DNA of 64,000 bases from Cryptomeria japonica (GCF_030272615.1 NC_081410.1:506997942-507061941), one strand, 5' to 3'. Positions 47,621 to 60,700 are shown, counted from the stretch's first letter. The notes: generated from the sequence alone by a model not told the origin. A program made the numbers and translations.

Positions 47621-48380
47621 TTATGCTTCAAGTTCTTCAAGTTCTTCATTTTCTCTCCTACTTTCCTCAAGTTCTCTTGCATAAAAGGCTTTCCAATCAA
47701 ATTTGTCAAATGATGGTGTAGATGATGTTGATGCCTTAAAAGCTAAATCTGTCTTTATAGTAGCAATAGGACCAAATTCCTCAATTTCAAAAGCTGAGAG
47801 TTTTCCAATCAATGTATCCCTAGTTACTGATGTATTAGGCATTGTTCTTAACTCATTTATAGTAGTAACCTTCATTTTATATGCCGGTGACAATCCTCTT
47901 AAAACTTTTGAAACAATTTCATCTTCACTTAAGGTTCCTCCACAACATTTAATACCCAAAATAATTTCATTAACTCTTTTCATAAAAGCAGAAATCCTTT
48001 CATCTTCTTCCATTTTTCAGATTTTCATACCTGACCCGGAAGCTTTCGAGTTTTGCAATTTTGACTGAGGAATCTCCTTCATTCAATGTTTCCAAATGAT
48101 CCCAAATAGCTTTAGTAGTGGATCTATCTGATAATCCCATAATTTGTTGATCTGTTAATGCGCTCAAAAGTGCTTCTCTTGCTTTGCAATCATTTTCTTC
48201 ATCTTTTCCCATGGTAGGTGGATTAGGCTAACCAGGAGTAGGAGCAGTATAACCATTCTTTGTAACTTCCCAGATGTCCTTTCCAATACAATATAGATGT
48301 GTCTCCATTATGATCTTCCATATGCCATAGTTGGTTCCATGAAGTTTAGGACTGTCCTTCCTGAAATAGCTAGTAGACAT
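47621..48380 (-). pseudogene. Copia-4 gag fragment
   Basis: The ATG at 48380 opens MSTSYFRKDSPKLHGTNYG, nearly the same as the gag at 29403. A stop follows near 48230, then DEENDCKAREALLSALTDQQ, IMGLSDRSTTKAIWDHLETL and FMKRVNEIILGIKCCGGTLS. It ends ELEESRRENEELEELEA at a stop. It retains the central gag that the 29349 insertion lacks. A frame change lies near 48005. Confidence 0.88.
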
Positions 48381-48436
48381 TGGATCTCCTCAAGTTGTTA
48401 AACTTCTGCAAAGGAGGGCTATGCTCTAATACCAAT

Positions 48437-49494
48437 TGTTAGGTCCTAAAGACAACTAAGAGGGGGGGTGAATCAGTTGTCTAATAAATTCAAACCAAAA
48501 ACAACTTAACCAACTTAATTTTGAATACCGGTGAGCCAATATTTTATACCGGTTGACAGTTTTATGAGTTAATTAGAATACCAGTAAAGATTAATGCATG
48601 AAACAAAAAGATAAAGTCATAGACAACACATAACACCAATATTTGTACATGGAAACCCTGTAAGGGGGGAAACCACGGTGGGAAACCTTACCCACAATCA
48701 GATGATACTACTACAGATAGTAAGTGTATATAAATGGGGTCTGCACATGCAAAAAGGCCAAGCGCCTAGAGCTCACTACTCAAACACAAAATAGGAGTCA
48801 CACTGACTACAATTGGATAGTTAAATCCAATAAGGATGTACTACTCAAAATAGCATCTTCATATGTTGGATTCAGTACCAGTGTAGTTTTGATATGCTTT
48901 CACAAAAACCTTGCTTCACATTCAAATGATTTCTGCGTGTATAGATCCTCTTATTCTCGCATATACCTTCACACAATTATTCTTCGCATCCCACATTCGA
49001 TCATACAAATAAGATCTTACATTTATATCATAACCTAGGACCAATTTTAGTAGATCGGCTCTAAAGGATATTACAATAAAAGGAATTTACAAATAAAACA
49101 ATATCTGATGAAATACTGATTCAACATGTCGGCTTGATGCATTTACAACAATAATAAATCATCTCCATAGCATGCCATGCTGATCTAGAAAAGATAATCC
49201 TGCCGGTGTATAACCTAGACCTATTTACCGGTAACAACAAATATGCTAATACGAATATGCCAATAAAAAAATATCCAAGACAAAGTGTCCAAACGATGTC
49301 TTCGACATAACCAAGTGTTTTCCATGCCATTCCAAGTGCCGGTGATCATTATATCCTACCGGTGTACCAGATAGTGATGACTGTGCATGAGTCATTTGCT
49401 TGCTGATGAATATTGCTAATTCTCCAAAGTGCTAGAGTTGATAAGGTTTAGTAGGTGTTGACATCAATGACAAAACCATACCAAAATACCAACA
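48437..49494 (-). repeat. Copia-4 LTR
   Basis: It is 1,058 bp and starts (plus) TGTTAGGTCCTAAAGAC and ends ATACCAACA. It shares GAAACCACGGTGGGAAACC and ACATGTCGGCTTGATGC-like blocks with Copia-1 and Copia-3 LTRs, marking one lineage. Confidence 0.87.
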
Positions 49495-50785
49495 ACAAAA
49501 ACAAGTATTATGAATCTTAAGAAGAACACAATAAAATGGCTTCAAAGATTCAAAGGCCCTTTGTGATATTTGCAAAGTTGGATGTACAAAAAAATTTGTA
49601 TAACATTGTTTCGCTTGATTCCAATAAATGTTTGAGATGCGGTGTGCGGTCTCGGTTGTAGATTCTTAATTTCAAAATGTCCTTTTCATTGGGTGATACT
49701 CTACAATTAGAGTGCCCAAATTATTGAATCTCCTCCTTCACATTGTCAGTCAACTTTCTATCAACACGTGGAAGCCTTCCACCAAAAGCCCATGTATCAT
49801 GTTGAAGTGGACCGTCAATTCTTTGTCTTCGTGCAAGTCCTCTATCCAAAGTTTTATGGTTTATGTTCAAATGAACACAAGTTTGTCTCATTTGACGAGC
49901 CTTCCTCAATTGATGGCCTACGAAGGAGGTTGTAATCACTCTTCGAGCAGCTCTCTTATCGCTTTCTTTGGTATTCTTTCCAATAGAATTGAGAGCATCA
50001 AATAGATTTTTGGCAATAATAGAATTTCTCTTCATCTTCTTATTTATACAAATCTTCAATTTGCTTAGCAATGGTCTCATCTTTCTCATCTTTAGCAATT
50101 GAAGAAAGAGTTGGCATTGCTCGGTCAATGTCTTATTGCTAAAATTTTGGTTGAAAAGTTGTGTAGCCCACAACTGAATGGTTCTTGTTGACCTCTTGCC
50201 TTCAAGATTCACAATAATGTTATCATGAATTTCAAGTAACCATTTTGGGGTTCTTGAAGGTCTTGGATTTAGAATTTGTCTTGCACCCATGAGAGGGTCT
50301 TCATTTATAAAGTAACTACGTGTTACATATTGTTCACTTGGTTGAGCGATTCCACCTTCAATGTCAAAGTTTTCCTCATTTTCACCTCCAATGTCAAAAT
50401 TTTCCACATGTTCACCTCCTATGTCAAAATTTTCTACATTTTCACCTCCAATGTCAAAAAATTTCATATTTACACCAAAATTATGGACACCTTCATTGTC
50501 AACTCCCAAATTTTCACTTTCCATTCTCACGTCATGTTGAGCATTTTCATTATCACTTTCAACATATTCAAAATTTTCACTTTCAAAATCTACATTTTCA
50601 TTTTCAATAACTTGTTCAACATTTTTAAATTCAATTTCCTCTACACATGAAGTAAAATTATGAATATTTAACATACCTTGTCTTCTCCTCCTATGACCTT
50701 CTCTATCTCTTTCTCTATACACTTCAATTTGGTCATTTTAAAGTTTTCTTCTACATTTAGACTTCTGACGACTACAAATCCCCAT
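49495..50785 (-). pseudogene. Gene B, paralogue of gene A, N-terminal half
   Basis: The likely start is the ATG at 50785 (MGICSRQKSKCRRKL, then a stop at ~50740). The frame is then open for 333 codons from 50722 to 49724. Segments: a basic stretch RDREGHRRRRQG, acidic sequence, four ENVENFDIGGE-type repeats, PKWLLEIHDNI, CQLFLQLLK, NLFDALNSIGK, RRVITTSF, then CRVSPNEKDIL, RDRTPHLKH and, after one frameshift, ISQRAFESLKPFYCVLLKIH. The order and spacing match gene A (PKYLIDIDENI, CQLIFQMIK, NLFDSYQAISS, RRVITSTI, TRVSPNQRDVV). The homology stops at the Copia-4 LTR. It is better preserved than gene A. Function unknown; the basic N-terminus suggests nuclear location or nucleic-acid binding, which is inference. 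Confidence 0.72.
50348..50462 (-). repeat. ~30-bp coding minisatellite in gene B
   Basis: Four units of TTTTCACCTCCAATGTCAAAA-type sequence encode a 10-residue repeat, (E/G)-N-V-E-N-F-D-I-G-G. The units keep the frame, so expansion was compatible with a functional protein at the time. Confidence 0.8.
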
Positions 50786-51100
50786 TTACCTCCACAAAGA
50801 CACTCCTAAATGATTGACAATGTAATATTTAACTTTAAGAATCTCTCAAAAGCACAAATTTGTCTCAACCTATCTGAAAACTCGTGATTGTTGAAAGAAA
50901 ACAAAATGTGAAGACTGTGGGCCATTGGAATCCACAAAATGGCCCACAAGGCTCTTTTTTATTTACAAAAATTGGATATTTGATTTTAATGTATAAATTT
51001 GTGGTCCCAAACAATTTTCCCATTGCTGCCTTTTTGTTTTACTATTGCCACATTAATGGTAGTGATACAAATCCGATATCCAATTTCATTACTCATATTT

Positions 51101-51102
<2 letters not shown>
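50786..51102. other. Region 5' of gene B
   Basis: It contains GGCCCATTGG..CAAAATGGCCCAC (50920-50950) and the related strings TTGGATATTTGATTTTAAT (50972-50990) and AATCCGATATCCAATTTC (51070-51087), which partly face each other. No gene or promoter can be assigned. Confidence 0.4.
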
Positions 51103-51142
<40 letters not shown>

Positions 51143-51186
51143 AAGGGAGGGGGAGAGAGAGATTAGGGGAGAGGGGGGGAGGGGGT

Positions 51187-51228
<42 letters not shown>

Positions 51229-51238
51229 GGGGAGGGGT
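51103..51238 (+). repeat. (GA)n tracts
   Basis: Two GA runs are separated by GGGGAGAGGGGGG sequence. As at 18655-20046 and 29148-29278, a GA tract sits beside the TATGACCCC satellite. Confidence 0.95.
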
Positions 51239-53748
51239 CATATGGTGTCCTAAATGGTCATATGTTGTCCTTAGGGGTCATATAGTGTCCCATGACCCCT
51301 TAGGACACAATATGACCCATAATAACACAATTTGGTGTCTTAAGGGATCATATCATGTCCTAAGGAGTTGTAGGACACAATATGCCCCCATAGGACACCA
51401 TAGGATCCATAACGACCCAATATAGTGTCATAAGGGGTCATATGTTGTCCTCAAGGGTCATCTGGTGTCCCATGACCCCTTAGGACACAATATGACCCAC
51501 AACGACATAATTTGATGTCTTAAGGGGTCGTATGGTGTCCTAAAGGGTTGTAGGACATAATATGACCCCTTAGGACACTATAGGACCCATAAAGACCCAA
51601 TATGGTGTTGTAAGGGGTCATATGTTGTCCTTAGGGGTCATATGGTGTCCCATGACACCTTAGGACATAATATGACCCCTTAGGACACAATATTATCCAT
51701 AACGACACAATTTGGTGTCTTAAGGTGTCATATGGTGTCCTAATGGGTTGTAGGACAAAATATGACCCCTTAGGACACCATAGGACCCATAACAACCCAA
51801 TATGGTGTCGTAAGGGGTTGTACATTGTTCTTAGGGGTCATATGGTGTCCCATGACCCCTTAAGACACCATATGACCCATAACAACACAATTTGGTGTCT
51901 TAAGGGGTCATATGACCCATATTGACACCGTATAGAGTCATAAAGGGTCATATTGTGTCCTAAGGGGTCATACGATATCTTAAAGGGGTCATATGACATA
52001 ACATGACCCCTTAGGACACAATATGACTCATAATAAAACATTTTGGTGTCTTAAGGGGTCATATGGTGTCCTAAGGGGTCGTAGGACACAATATGACCTC
52101 TTAGGATACCATAGGACCCATAATGACCGAATATGGTGTCATAAGGGGTTGTACGTTGTTGTTAGGGGTCATATGGTGTCCGATTACCCCTTAGGACACA
52201 AATATCATCCTTAGGACACAATATGACCCATAACGACACAATTGTGTGTCTTAAGGAGTCTTATGGTGTCCTAAGGGGTTGTAGGACATAATATGACCCC
52301 TTAGGACACCATAGGACCTATAACAACCTAATATCATGTCATAAGGGGTCGTATATTTTCCTTAGGGGTCATATGGTGTACCATGACCCTTTAGAACATA
52401 ATATGACCCATAATGACACAATTTGGTATTTTGAAGGGGTCATATGGTGTCCTACGGGGTCATAGGACATAATATGACCCCTAACGACACTATAGGACCC
52501 ATAATGACCCAATATGGTGTCATAAGGGGTTGTATTTTTTCCTTAGGAGTTATATGGTATCCCATGACCCCTTAGGACATGACCCATAAGGACACAATTT
52601 GGTGTCTTAAGGGGTCATATGCTGTCCTAAGGGGTCACAAGACATGATATGACCACTTAGGACCCATAATGACCTAATATGGTGTCATAACTTAGGGGTC
52701 ATATGGTGTCCCATGACCCCTTAAGACACCATATGACCTATAACGACACAATTTCATGTCTTAAGGGGTCATATGACCCATAATGACACCGTATAGAGTC
52801 ATAAAAGGTCATATTGTGTCCTAAGGGGTCATATGATGTCTTAAAGGGGTCATATGACACAATATGACCAATAATGACATAATTTAGTGTCTTAAGGGGT
52901 CATATGGTTTCCTAGGGGGTCATAGGACACAATATGACCTCTTAGGACACCATAGGACCCCTAACAACCCAATATTGTGTCATAAGGGGTCGTATGTTGT
53001 CCTTAGGGGTCATCTGGTGTCCCATGACACCTTAGGGGTCATCTGGTGTCCCATGACACCTTAGGACACCGTATGACCCCTAACGACACCAAAACAAAAC
53101 CATATGGTGTCATAAGGGGTCATATATTGTCCTTAGGGGTCATATGGTGTCTCATGACCCCTTAGGACACCATATGACCCCTAACAACACCATATGGTGT
53201 CATAAGGGGTCATATGACCCATAACAACATTATATAGAGTTGTAAAGACTCATATTGTGTCCTAAGGGGTCATATGGTATCTTAAAGTGGTCATATGAAA
53301 CAATAAGAACCTGTTAGGACACAATATGACCCATAACGACACAATTTGGTGTCTTAAGGGGTCATATGGTGTCCTAAGGGGTCGTAGGACACAATATGAC
53401 ATTTTAGGACACTATAAGACCCATAATGACCCAATATGGTGTCATAAGTTGTTCTTAGGGGTCATATGGTGTCCCATGAGCCCTTAGGACACCATATGAC
53501 CCCCAACTACACCATATGGTGTCATAAGGGGTCATATGACCCATAGCAACACTGTATAGAGTCATAAAAGGTCATATTGTGTCCGAGGGGGTCATATGGT
53601 ATCTTAAAGGGATTATATGACACAATATGACCCCTTAGGATATAATATGACCCATAACAACACAATTTGGTGTCTTAAGGGGTTATACAGAGTCCTAAGG
53701 GGTTGTAGGACACAATATGACCCCTTAGGACACTATAGGACCCATAAT
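51239..53748 (+). repeat. TATGACCCCTTAGGACAC satellite, main array
   Basis: About 2.5 kb of ~22-26-bp units, such as ATATGACCCCTTAGGACACC, interleaved with their reverse-complement form GGTGTCCTAAGGGGTCATAT. Higher-order periodicity of about 180 bp is visible: ACAATTTGGTGTCTTAAGG-type units near 51328, 51507, 51707 and 51887. Because both orientations alternate, single strands can fold back on themselves many times. Open frames inside are repeat artefacts. Confidence 0.93.
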
Positions 53749-53887
53749 CTCTCTTTCCCTCTCCCCTAATATCTCTTCTCTCTCTCCCTTCCCCTTCCCC
53801 ATATATCTCTCTCTCTCTCTCTATATATATATACATATATATATATATCCCCATCTCCCTCTCTCTCTCTCTATATATATATCCCCA

Positions 53888-53920
<33 letters not shown>

Positions 53921-54090
53921 CCCCATCTCCCTCTCTCTCTCTCTCTATATATATATATATCTCCCCATCTCTCTCTCTCTCTCTCTCTCTCTCCTAATCT
54001 CTCTATCTCTCTCTCCCTCCCCCTCTATCTCTCTCTCGTAGTCTCTTTCTCTCTCTCTGCCCCCCACTCCCCCTCTCCCTCTCCCTAATA
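53749..54090 (+). repeat. (CT)n and (TA)n microsatellites
   Basis: Alternating blocks of CTCTCT, TATATA and CCCCATCTCC repeat four or five times. Minus-strand peptides rich in RERE and IYIY are artefacts. Confidence 0.95.
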
Positions 54091-55495
54091 TCACATACTA
54101 ATTGTTTTATAAATTAAGGTATTAAAGTATTATATATGAATATATTAATAAAAAATAGATTAATTATGTGTAAATTTAGTTAGTGAATTTACTTATTAAA
54201 ATCGGATATTCGATTGTACTAGATATCCTATTTTATGAGATATCTATTTTTTGTTGTACAAATTTTAAATTTTAAATTTTGGCATGGGAATGCTTTGGGA
54301 TTGGCCTTGGAAGTGACAAGCCTGGAAAGTCAACTAAAAAAACATGTTTTTAAGTATACCTTGATTTTCCAGACTTTACACTGGTGGTTGACGAATTTTT
54401 TGGTAACCAAAATTGATAAAATGGAGGGTTTTTTTAAGGATGTTCTCAGTTTTCCAACAATATAACGCTTGTCTTATTTCGACTTTAATAAACAATTATT
54501 ATTTATTTTCTAATTGAATTCTAATGATAGTCCTGATTGATAGGCTGATTGAAAAACACTCATAAATTTCAAATGGTATAACATATTTTTAAGCCGAAAC
54601 ATGTATCACATCCTATGCTTCGTCTACTATAAGGAAAATTTTTTTTAAAAAAAATTCATAAAGTTTTGACAAAGTTAAGCTGGTCGACATAGGAGTTTCC
54701 GAATTTCTGAAAAGTTGTAGTAAAAAATTCATAAATAATTATTTACTTTGTAAAATATTATAAAACAATATGTGTCACATCCGGACATGAGTCTAATACT
54801 TATATTATAAATATTATGATTTGATTGTGATTAGGGTGGTCAGACATACGTCTACTTCTTATTTTTTCCTGAAATTTTAGTACCACTACATTGAAATTTT
54901 CATGTCAAGTTGCATAACTCTGATTTTCTGAAATTTCATTGCCACTTAAGGGCCTGTTTTGGCACACCATGATCTTGCACATACCCATGTACTATCCCTA
55001 TTTCATGATGTGAGATTGATTATTATATTTATTGGTTGTCTATGAGTGTCTTCTACTATCTTTGTGATAGGGACGATGCCACATCACTCATTGCGAGTAG
55101 GATGTGTTGTTGCAATTTTCTAGCACTTGCCTGAATTATATATAGTATATGTTGTATCATGGTTTTGTGGATGCGGAATTTGCAAGTACTAGACATCCAC
55201 ATCACCTAGCTTCACAGTTCTGAGCGTGTCTTATCCCAATGGCAAGTTGATAAGAGGTGACATGAAAATCCCATTCTACACTCTAGATTTAAGATTGATT
55301 ACCCTTGTCAGTCTTGTGTGAGTTGTTGTTTAGTGTCGAGTGATCTCTTGGGTACCTTTTGATGGTATGCTTGGAGTTTTATGTTATTGATTGATTTAGT
55401 TATTAATTAATTAAATGATTTATATAATTTAATAATATTAAATTAAATTACTAGACCTATATAGTTTATAATAATAAAAAAATAAATAAATGTCT
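54091..55495. other. AT-rich region, no gene seen
   Basis: A degenerate ATCGGATATTCGAT..ATATCCTATTTTAT string lies at 54201-54235, related to the inverted repeat at 42515. The open frame at 54235-54465 has no recognisable motif. No coding or RNA gene signal is supported. Confidence 0.5.
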
Positions 55496-55745
55496 TTAGA
55501 CATGTAGTGTCACAGTTAAAACACTTCGTTGGTGAAGCACCCACCAAGGTTCAAACCCCTGCTGGGCCATTGTGCCTACAAGCCTTGTCTCGTCGTTGGG
55601 TCGTTGTGCTCGCGGGTTTGAACAAGTGAAGTGTGGGGATGAGGTCCCCTGATTGTGGCCTCATCGATTCATAGCTCTAGGTCAGAAGCATTTCATGTGG
55701 AGCCGAAGGGAGTGCCATGCCAGCGTCGCCGGTCACATTAAAAAG
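55496..55745 (+). mobile_element. SINE-like segment
   Basis: This is a GC-richer island in AT-rich DNA with TTGGTGAAGCACCCACC followed by a box-B-like GGTTCAAACCCC (55548-55559). It ends in AAAATTAAAAAAATAAT sequence (from ~55760). The first part resembles the 5' end of a tRNA-derived SINE. I saw no clean target duplication. Confidence 0.45.
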
Positions 55746-56508
55746 TTTACCAGGCATTATTAAAATTAAAAAAATAATAATAATAAAATAAATATTTATA
55801 TAGTTGGTAATAATAAAATAAATAAATGGTTGGTAATAATATTAGTAGTAATATTGGTAAATGATTTTATTATCATTGGATGTTTATTATTATTGGTATT
55901 ATTATTATTATTGGTTTGTAATAAAAAAGGCTTAGATATTTAATTATATTAATATAGCCTTTGATTATATTTTATTGTGGCTTTAATTTATTTAGAGCCC
56001 TTGGTTTACTATATTTATTGGCCTTTATAGTTAATTGTGCCCATGTGTATTGTTTTATTATTTACCTTCTTGGGTTAATTAAATATTATTCTACCTACAC
56101 TTCCGCATGATTGGTTGAGTTATTGGGTAAGTAAATTAACTAGTATTTTATTTATTTATACCTTGTATTTTTTTATAGGTTGGTAAGAAATATTATTTTT
56201 ACTATTATTTTGATTGACCAACATATTCTATGGTTTTGGCCTAGTATTCTATTTATTTGTTTTCTTGTGATTTTTTGGGGGTTGGCACGAGAAGTATTTT
56301 TTTGTGCTTTTGTATTTGGATTGCTTGGAGGAAATTAGATTGTGTCTTTTTGGATCTTCTTCAACAAACTCATCCTTTAATTTTCAGCTTTCACTAGGTC
56401 AGAGGATTTCTTGCTCTTGCATTTTTAGTTTTGAAAAGATTGTCTTCTCTCTATATTCTTGGGAGTTTTGGGAAAAATATTTCACATAGTTTTGATTTAT
56501 CTTCGTAT
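55746..56508. other. AT-rich region, no gene seen
   Basis: TAATAATAAAATAAAT and TATTATTATTGG low-complexity sequence. The open frame at 56304-56489 is unremarkable and stops before Copia-3. Confidence 0.5.
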
Positions 56509-57433
56509 TATTAGATAGTTCAAATAACCGAAAGACAATTGAGAGAGAGGGGGTAAATCGGTTGTCACTAGATTATTGGAACCTTAAGCAATTTAAACTT
56601 TAATACCAGAATGCATAAACCAAATACCAAAATAGTAGATAAACCATTTAAGCATAAGCAGTAATCAAAGAATAAATATCATCCACATGAAACCAAGATT
56701 TATATGTGGAAAACCTAGTAAAGGGAAAAACCATGGTGGGAAGCCCACCCACAGTCAGATAATACTTTTGCAATAAGTATGTGAATTACAATTGAGGGGC
56801 CTGCACTTACACGAAGCCCAACAACCTAGAGCGCACTGCTCATCACAAAAGGAGTTTCACTGACTACATAGAAATCCAAACTACAATCCGAAGAAATGAA
56901 TGAACTGCAAAGATAACATCTCCTATGCCTAAATATAGTTCTAGTTCAGCTCAACATCGGATGACTAAATCCTCTTACATAAACCCAGCTCGATCACCAA
57001 TGATTGACCAAATCCTCTACTTGAATGATTATTTCATTATTTGCTCCTTACATATCCATATCCCATTCCATGATGATCTACAATGCGATCTTACATCATA
57101 TATATACAAACCCTCAACCATAAACAATCAGGTTAGCCAACAGACAATAAAATAATTGCATAATTACAAAACATGTTGGGCTAACACCAAACAAATAATA
57201 TCCAACCTATAAGACATCCCAAAAACACATCGAGAGGTCCAATCCATGAATAAGCTAATTCCATAACCCAAACATACCAGAGCATACCAAATCATTCTGG
57301 ATCCTATCTAACCATAAACCAAACAACCTACTGGGATGAGAGGGGTACCGATAAAGCATCCCAAACAACTAGTGTTGACATCAATGCCAAAACATTAGTG
57401 CAACACATAATCAATTCCTCCAAATGGCCAACA
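56509..57433 (-). repeat. Copia-3 3' LTR, internally deleted
   Basis: It is 925 bp. It matches 61967-63199 except that sequence equivalent to about 62720-63010 is missing; GAGGTCCAATCC joins directly to ATGAATAAGC. The terminal TG (plus) is TA. Confidence 0.9.
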
Positions 57434-57435
57434 AT

Positions 57436-57445
57436 CTCCCCCTTT
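57436..57445 (-). other. Copia-3 polypurine tract
   Basis: On the minus strand it reads AAAGGGGGAG, two bases from the 3' LTR. The ~350 bp between it and RNase H are non-coding. Confidence 0.85.
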
Positions 57446-57798
57446 GGCATTGATGGCAATACTAGATGTGAAAAACATCCAAGTGCCAAGGAATGCCAAA
57501 CAAGTCTCCTCCAATGGAAGAAAACCAACAATATCCCACACAAAGATATAGCAATGAAGTTTTGAAACAAATTCCAAACTCCCCCTATGAATGATATCTT
57601 TGTAAGGCTCTATTTTTCACATATATCTCTCCCCCTTTGACATCAATGCTAGAGATCTAACAAAAATATCAAAGAAAAAATATAAACCACTGAATGACAA
57701 GGCTAACTACTCCCCCTAAGTAGTAGCATCCCCACATGAATGCTGAAATGAATAATATCTCTAAGAAATCATACCGAATTGATGCCAAATAATATCAA

Positions 57799-60700
57799 TC
57801 AGTTCTCTGTCGGAGGGGAAGAATGCCCTAATCTATCTCTGAGGTACTCAAATGATTCTTTAGGAAAAGGTTTAGTGAAAAAATATGCAATATGTTCTTT
57901 AGTGTTAACATAAACCAAGATAACTTCATTTTCTTCCACTTTCTCCTTCAAAAGGTTATACTTGGTAGATATGTGCTTTCTCTTAGAGTGAAATACCAGA
58001 TTCTTTGATATGTCAATACCAACAGACTTATCACAGTGAATAACTACTCGTCTAGTGCAATGCACTTTAATATCCTTCATCACTTGCTTCAACCATAAGA
58101 CATGTGTACATATAGTAGCAACAACAACATACTCAGCTTTAGTAGTATATAAATAAGTACACGATTGTTTCTTTCTGATCCATGAAACCTACTTCTTTCC
58201 AAGAAAGAAAGCTCCACCAGAAGTACTTTTCTGGTCATCAACAACACCGGCCTAATCTGCATCTGTATATGCATATAAAGTGAATTCATCATCCTTAGGG
58301 TACCACAAACCATATTCAGATGCACATTGCAAGTATCTAAAACTTATTTTCACCACACTCTCATGATTCTCTCTAGGATCACTCTAAAATCTAGATGCAA
58401 TACAAACAACATTCATTATGTCAGGCCTAGTCCGAGTCAAATATAGAAGACCTCCAATTATAGATTTGTATCTTGTAGGATTTACCGGTGCAGAAACATC
58501 TTTCCTTGTCAATTTATCACTTATAACCGTAGGAGTACTTACTTGTTTAGAATCTACCATACCAAATTTCTCCAACAATTCCCTATCATACTTAGTTTGA
58601 GAAATGAAAATACCTTTCTCAGTTAGAGTAATCTGCAAACCTAAGAAAAATTTCATTTCCCCAATCATAGACATTTCAAATTCTTTCTCCATATTCTTAG
58701 AAAATTCCATGCACAACTTATCTTCACCTCCAAAAGTGATGTCATCAACAAATAATTCAATAATCAGTATATCATAGTCAGTGACCTTATAATATAGATT
58801 GCTATCAATGTTACCTTTAGTGAATCCAAGCTTCAAAAGATATTTATCTAACCTTGCATACCAAACTCTAGGTGCCTGTTTTAATCCATATAGATCTCTC
58901 CTTAACTTGAAAACCATGTTTTTATCATCTGAAAGTAAAAAACCATCAAGTTGCTCAATATAAACTTCCTCACCAAGTTCCCCATTCAAAAACACACACT
59001 TGACATTCATCTGATAAACCTTGTAGTTTTTATGTGCAACATAGGCAAGAAATAATCTTACAGCTTCAATCCTAGCTATAGGTGCAAAAATTTCACCATA
59101 ATCAATTCATTCCTTTTGAGAATATCCTTTATAAACCAATCTATCTTTATTCCTTACAACTTTTCCATCTTCATTCAATTTATTCTTAAAATCCCATTTA
59201 GTTCCAATAACATTCTTATTTTTAGGTCGTCAAATTAAAGTCCATGTGTTATTCTTCTAAATATGATCTAATTCTTCTTCCATAGCTTTCATCCAACATT
59301 CATCTTTACATGCTTCAATTACTGATATTGGTTCAACTTGATAAATTAAACATACCCCATTAGTTTCCAATCTCCTTCTTGTCATCACTCTATTGTTTGT
59401 ATCCCCAATGATCTGATCTTTTGAATGATTCAATCTGACATACTTAGGAGTCTTGTGACTCTTTGTTCCTCTTCCCGATTCTTCTGTTATTGTTGAATTT
59501 TTTGATACTCCTGGAATATTTGGCTCAACATTCTTCTGCAGTAAAGGTGCTACCAGTTCAGATATAATCATTTCCACTATCGTTTCTTTCTCATAAACTC
59601 TGATTTGACTTCTATTCAACTCGTCTAGATTTATATTAGCACTCTCCACAATTCTCTGCAATCTCTTGTTATAGCATATATATGCCTTGCTTTCATTAGA
59701 ATAACCAAGAAAAATTCCTTCATCACATCTAGGATCAAATTTTCCAATGATATCATCTCGTCAGATATAACATTTACTACAAAAAATTCTAAAATACTTA
59801 AATATAGGTGTATTTCCAAACCATAATTCATAAGGTGTCTTACCAGTTTCTCCTTTGATATGTACTCGGATGAATGTAAAAATTGTTGTGTCCACTACTT
59901 CTCTCTAGTAGATATGAGGTAGAGTAGATTCCATCATCATTGTTCTAGCAGCATCCAAGATAGTTATGTTCTTCCTTTCCACAACTCCATTCTGCTGAGG
60001 TGTCTGGGGAGCAGAAAATTGTCTCCTTATACCATGCTTCTCACAAAAGTTAGTAAACTCACTGGATGTGAATTCTCCACCATGATCTAAACTTAAACAT
60101 TTAATCTTCATTCATGTATGTGTCTCAACTTTATCATTAAAGATTTTAAACTTTTTCAAAATCCTCAGATTTCTCCCTTAGAAAAGTAACCCACATGATT
60201 CAAGAATAGTCATCAATGATTAGCATAAAATATCTATCACCTTGTAAACTTTTAACTCTAGCAGGGCCACACAAATCAGTATGAATACATTCAAGAACAT
60301 CATTAGATTTATCTTGTATACTCTTAAAAGAGGTTCTCACCTGTTTACCCATTTGACATTCTTTACATACTAGATTATAGGGCTTCATAATTTTAGTTAT
60401 ATCTCTAACTGCCTTAGTTAAACTGATCTTTATAATGCAATCAAAATTTACATGACATAGCCTTTTATGTGATAGCCAACTCTCATGAATTTGTACAATC
60501 AAACATGTCTTCTCACCGAAATTCAAATGAAATATATTACCTTTTGTCTGTGTACCAGTTACAATCTCCAAACCAGGTCTATTAATGATTTTGCATTTTC
60601 CATCCTTGAACTGTAATTGAAATCCCTTAGCCACCAATTTTCCTACACTCAAAATATTATGCCTTAAACCTTCAACATAATAAACATTATCAGTATTGTT

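Larger units (their letters stand above)
47621..49494 (-). mobile_element. Copia-4, truncated: 5' LTR and gag only
   Basis: Minus orientation: a complete LTR (48437-49494), a primer site (48424-48436; GGTATTAGAGC) and gag to 47621. The rest of pol and the 3' LTR are missing. The LTR end at 49494 abuts gene B coding sequence. ACAAA follows the LTR (49495-49499) and also occurs at 47574-47578, but without a second LTR the latter is weak as a target duplication. Confidence 0.85.

Noticed and set aside
47574-49499. ACAAA as a target duplication of Copia-4
   Set aside because: The left copy is 42 bases beyond the last recognisable Copia sequence and there is no 3' LTR; a 5-base match in AT-rich DNA is too weak alone.
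51239-53748. CRISPR-like array or telomeric repeat
   Set aside because: Units are degenerate, contiguous and in both orientations with no unique spacers, and the motif is not the plant telomere TTTAGGG.
53675-53926. Open frame with IYIYIERERER
   Set aside because: Translation of (CT)n and (TA)n microsatellites.
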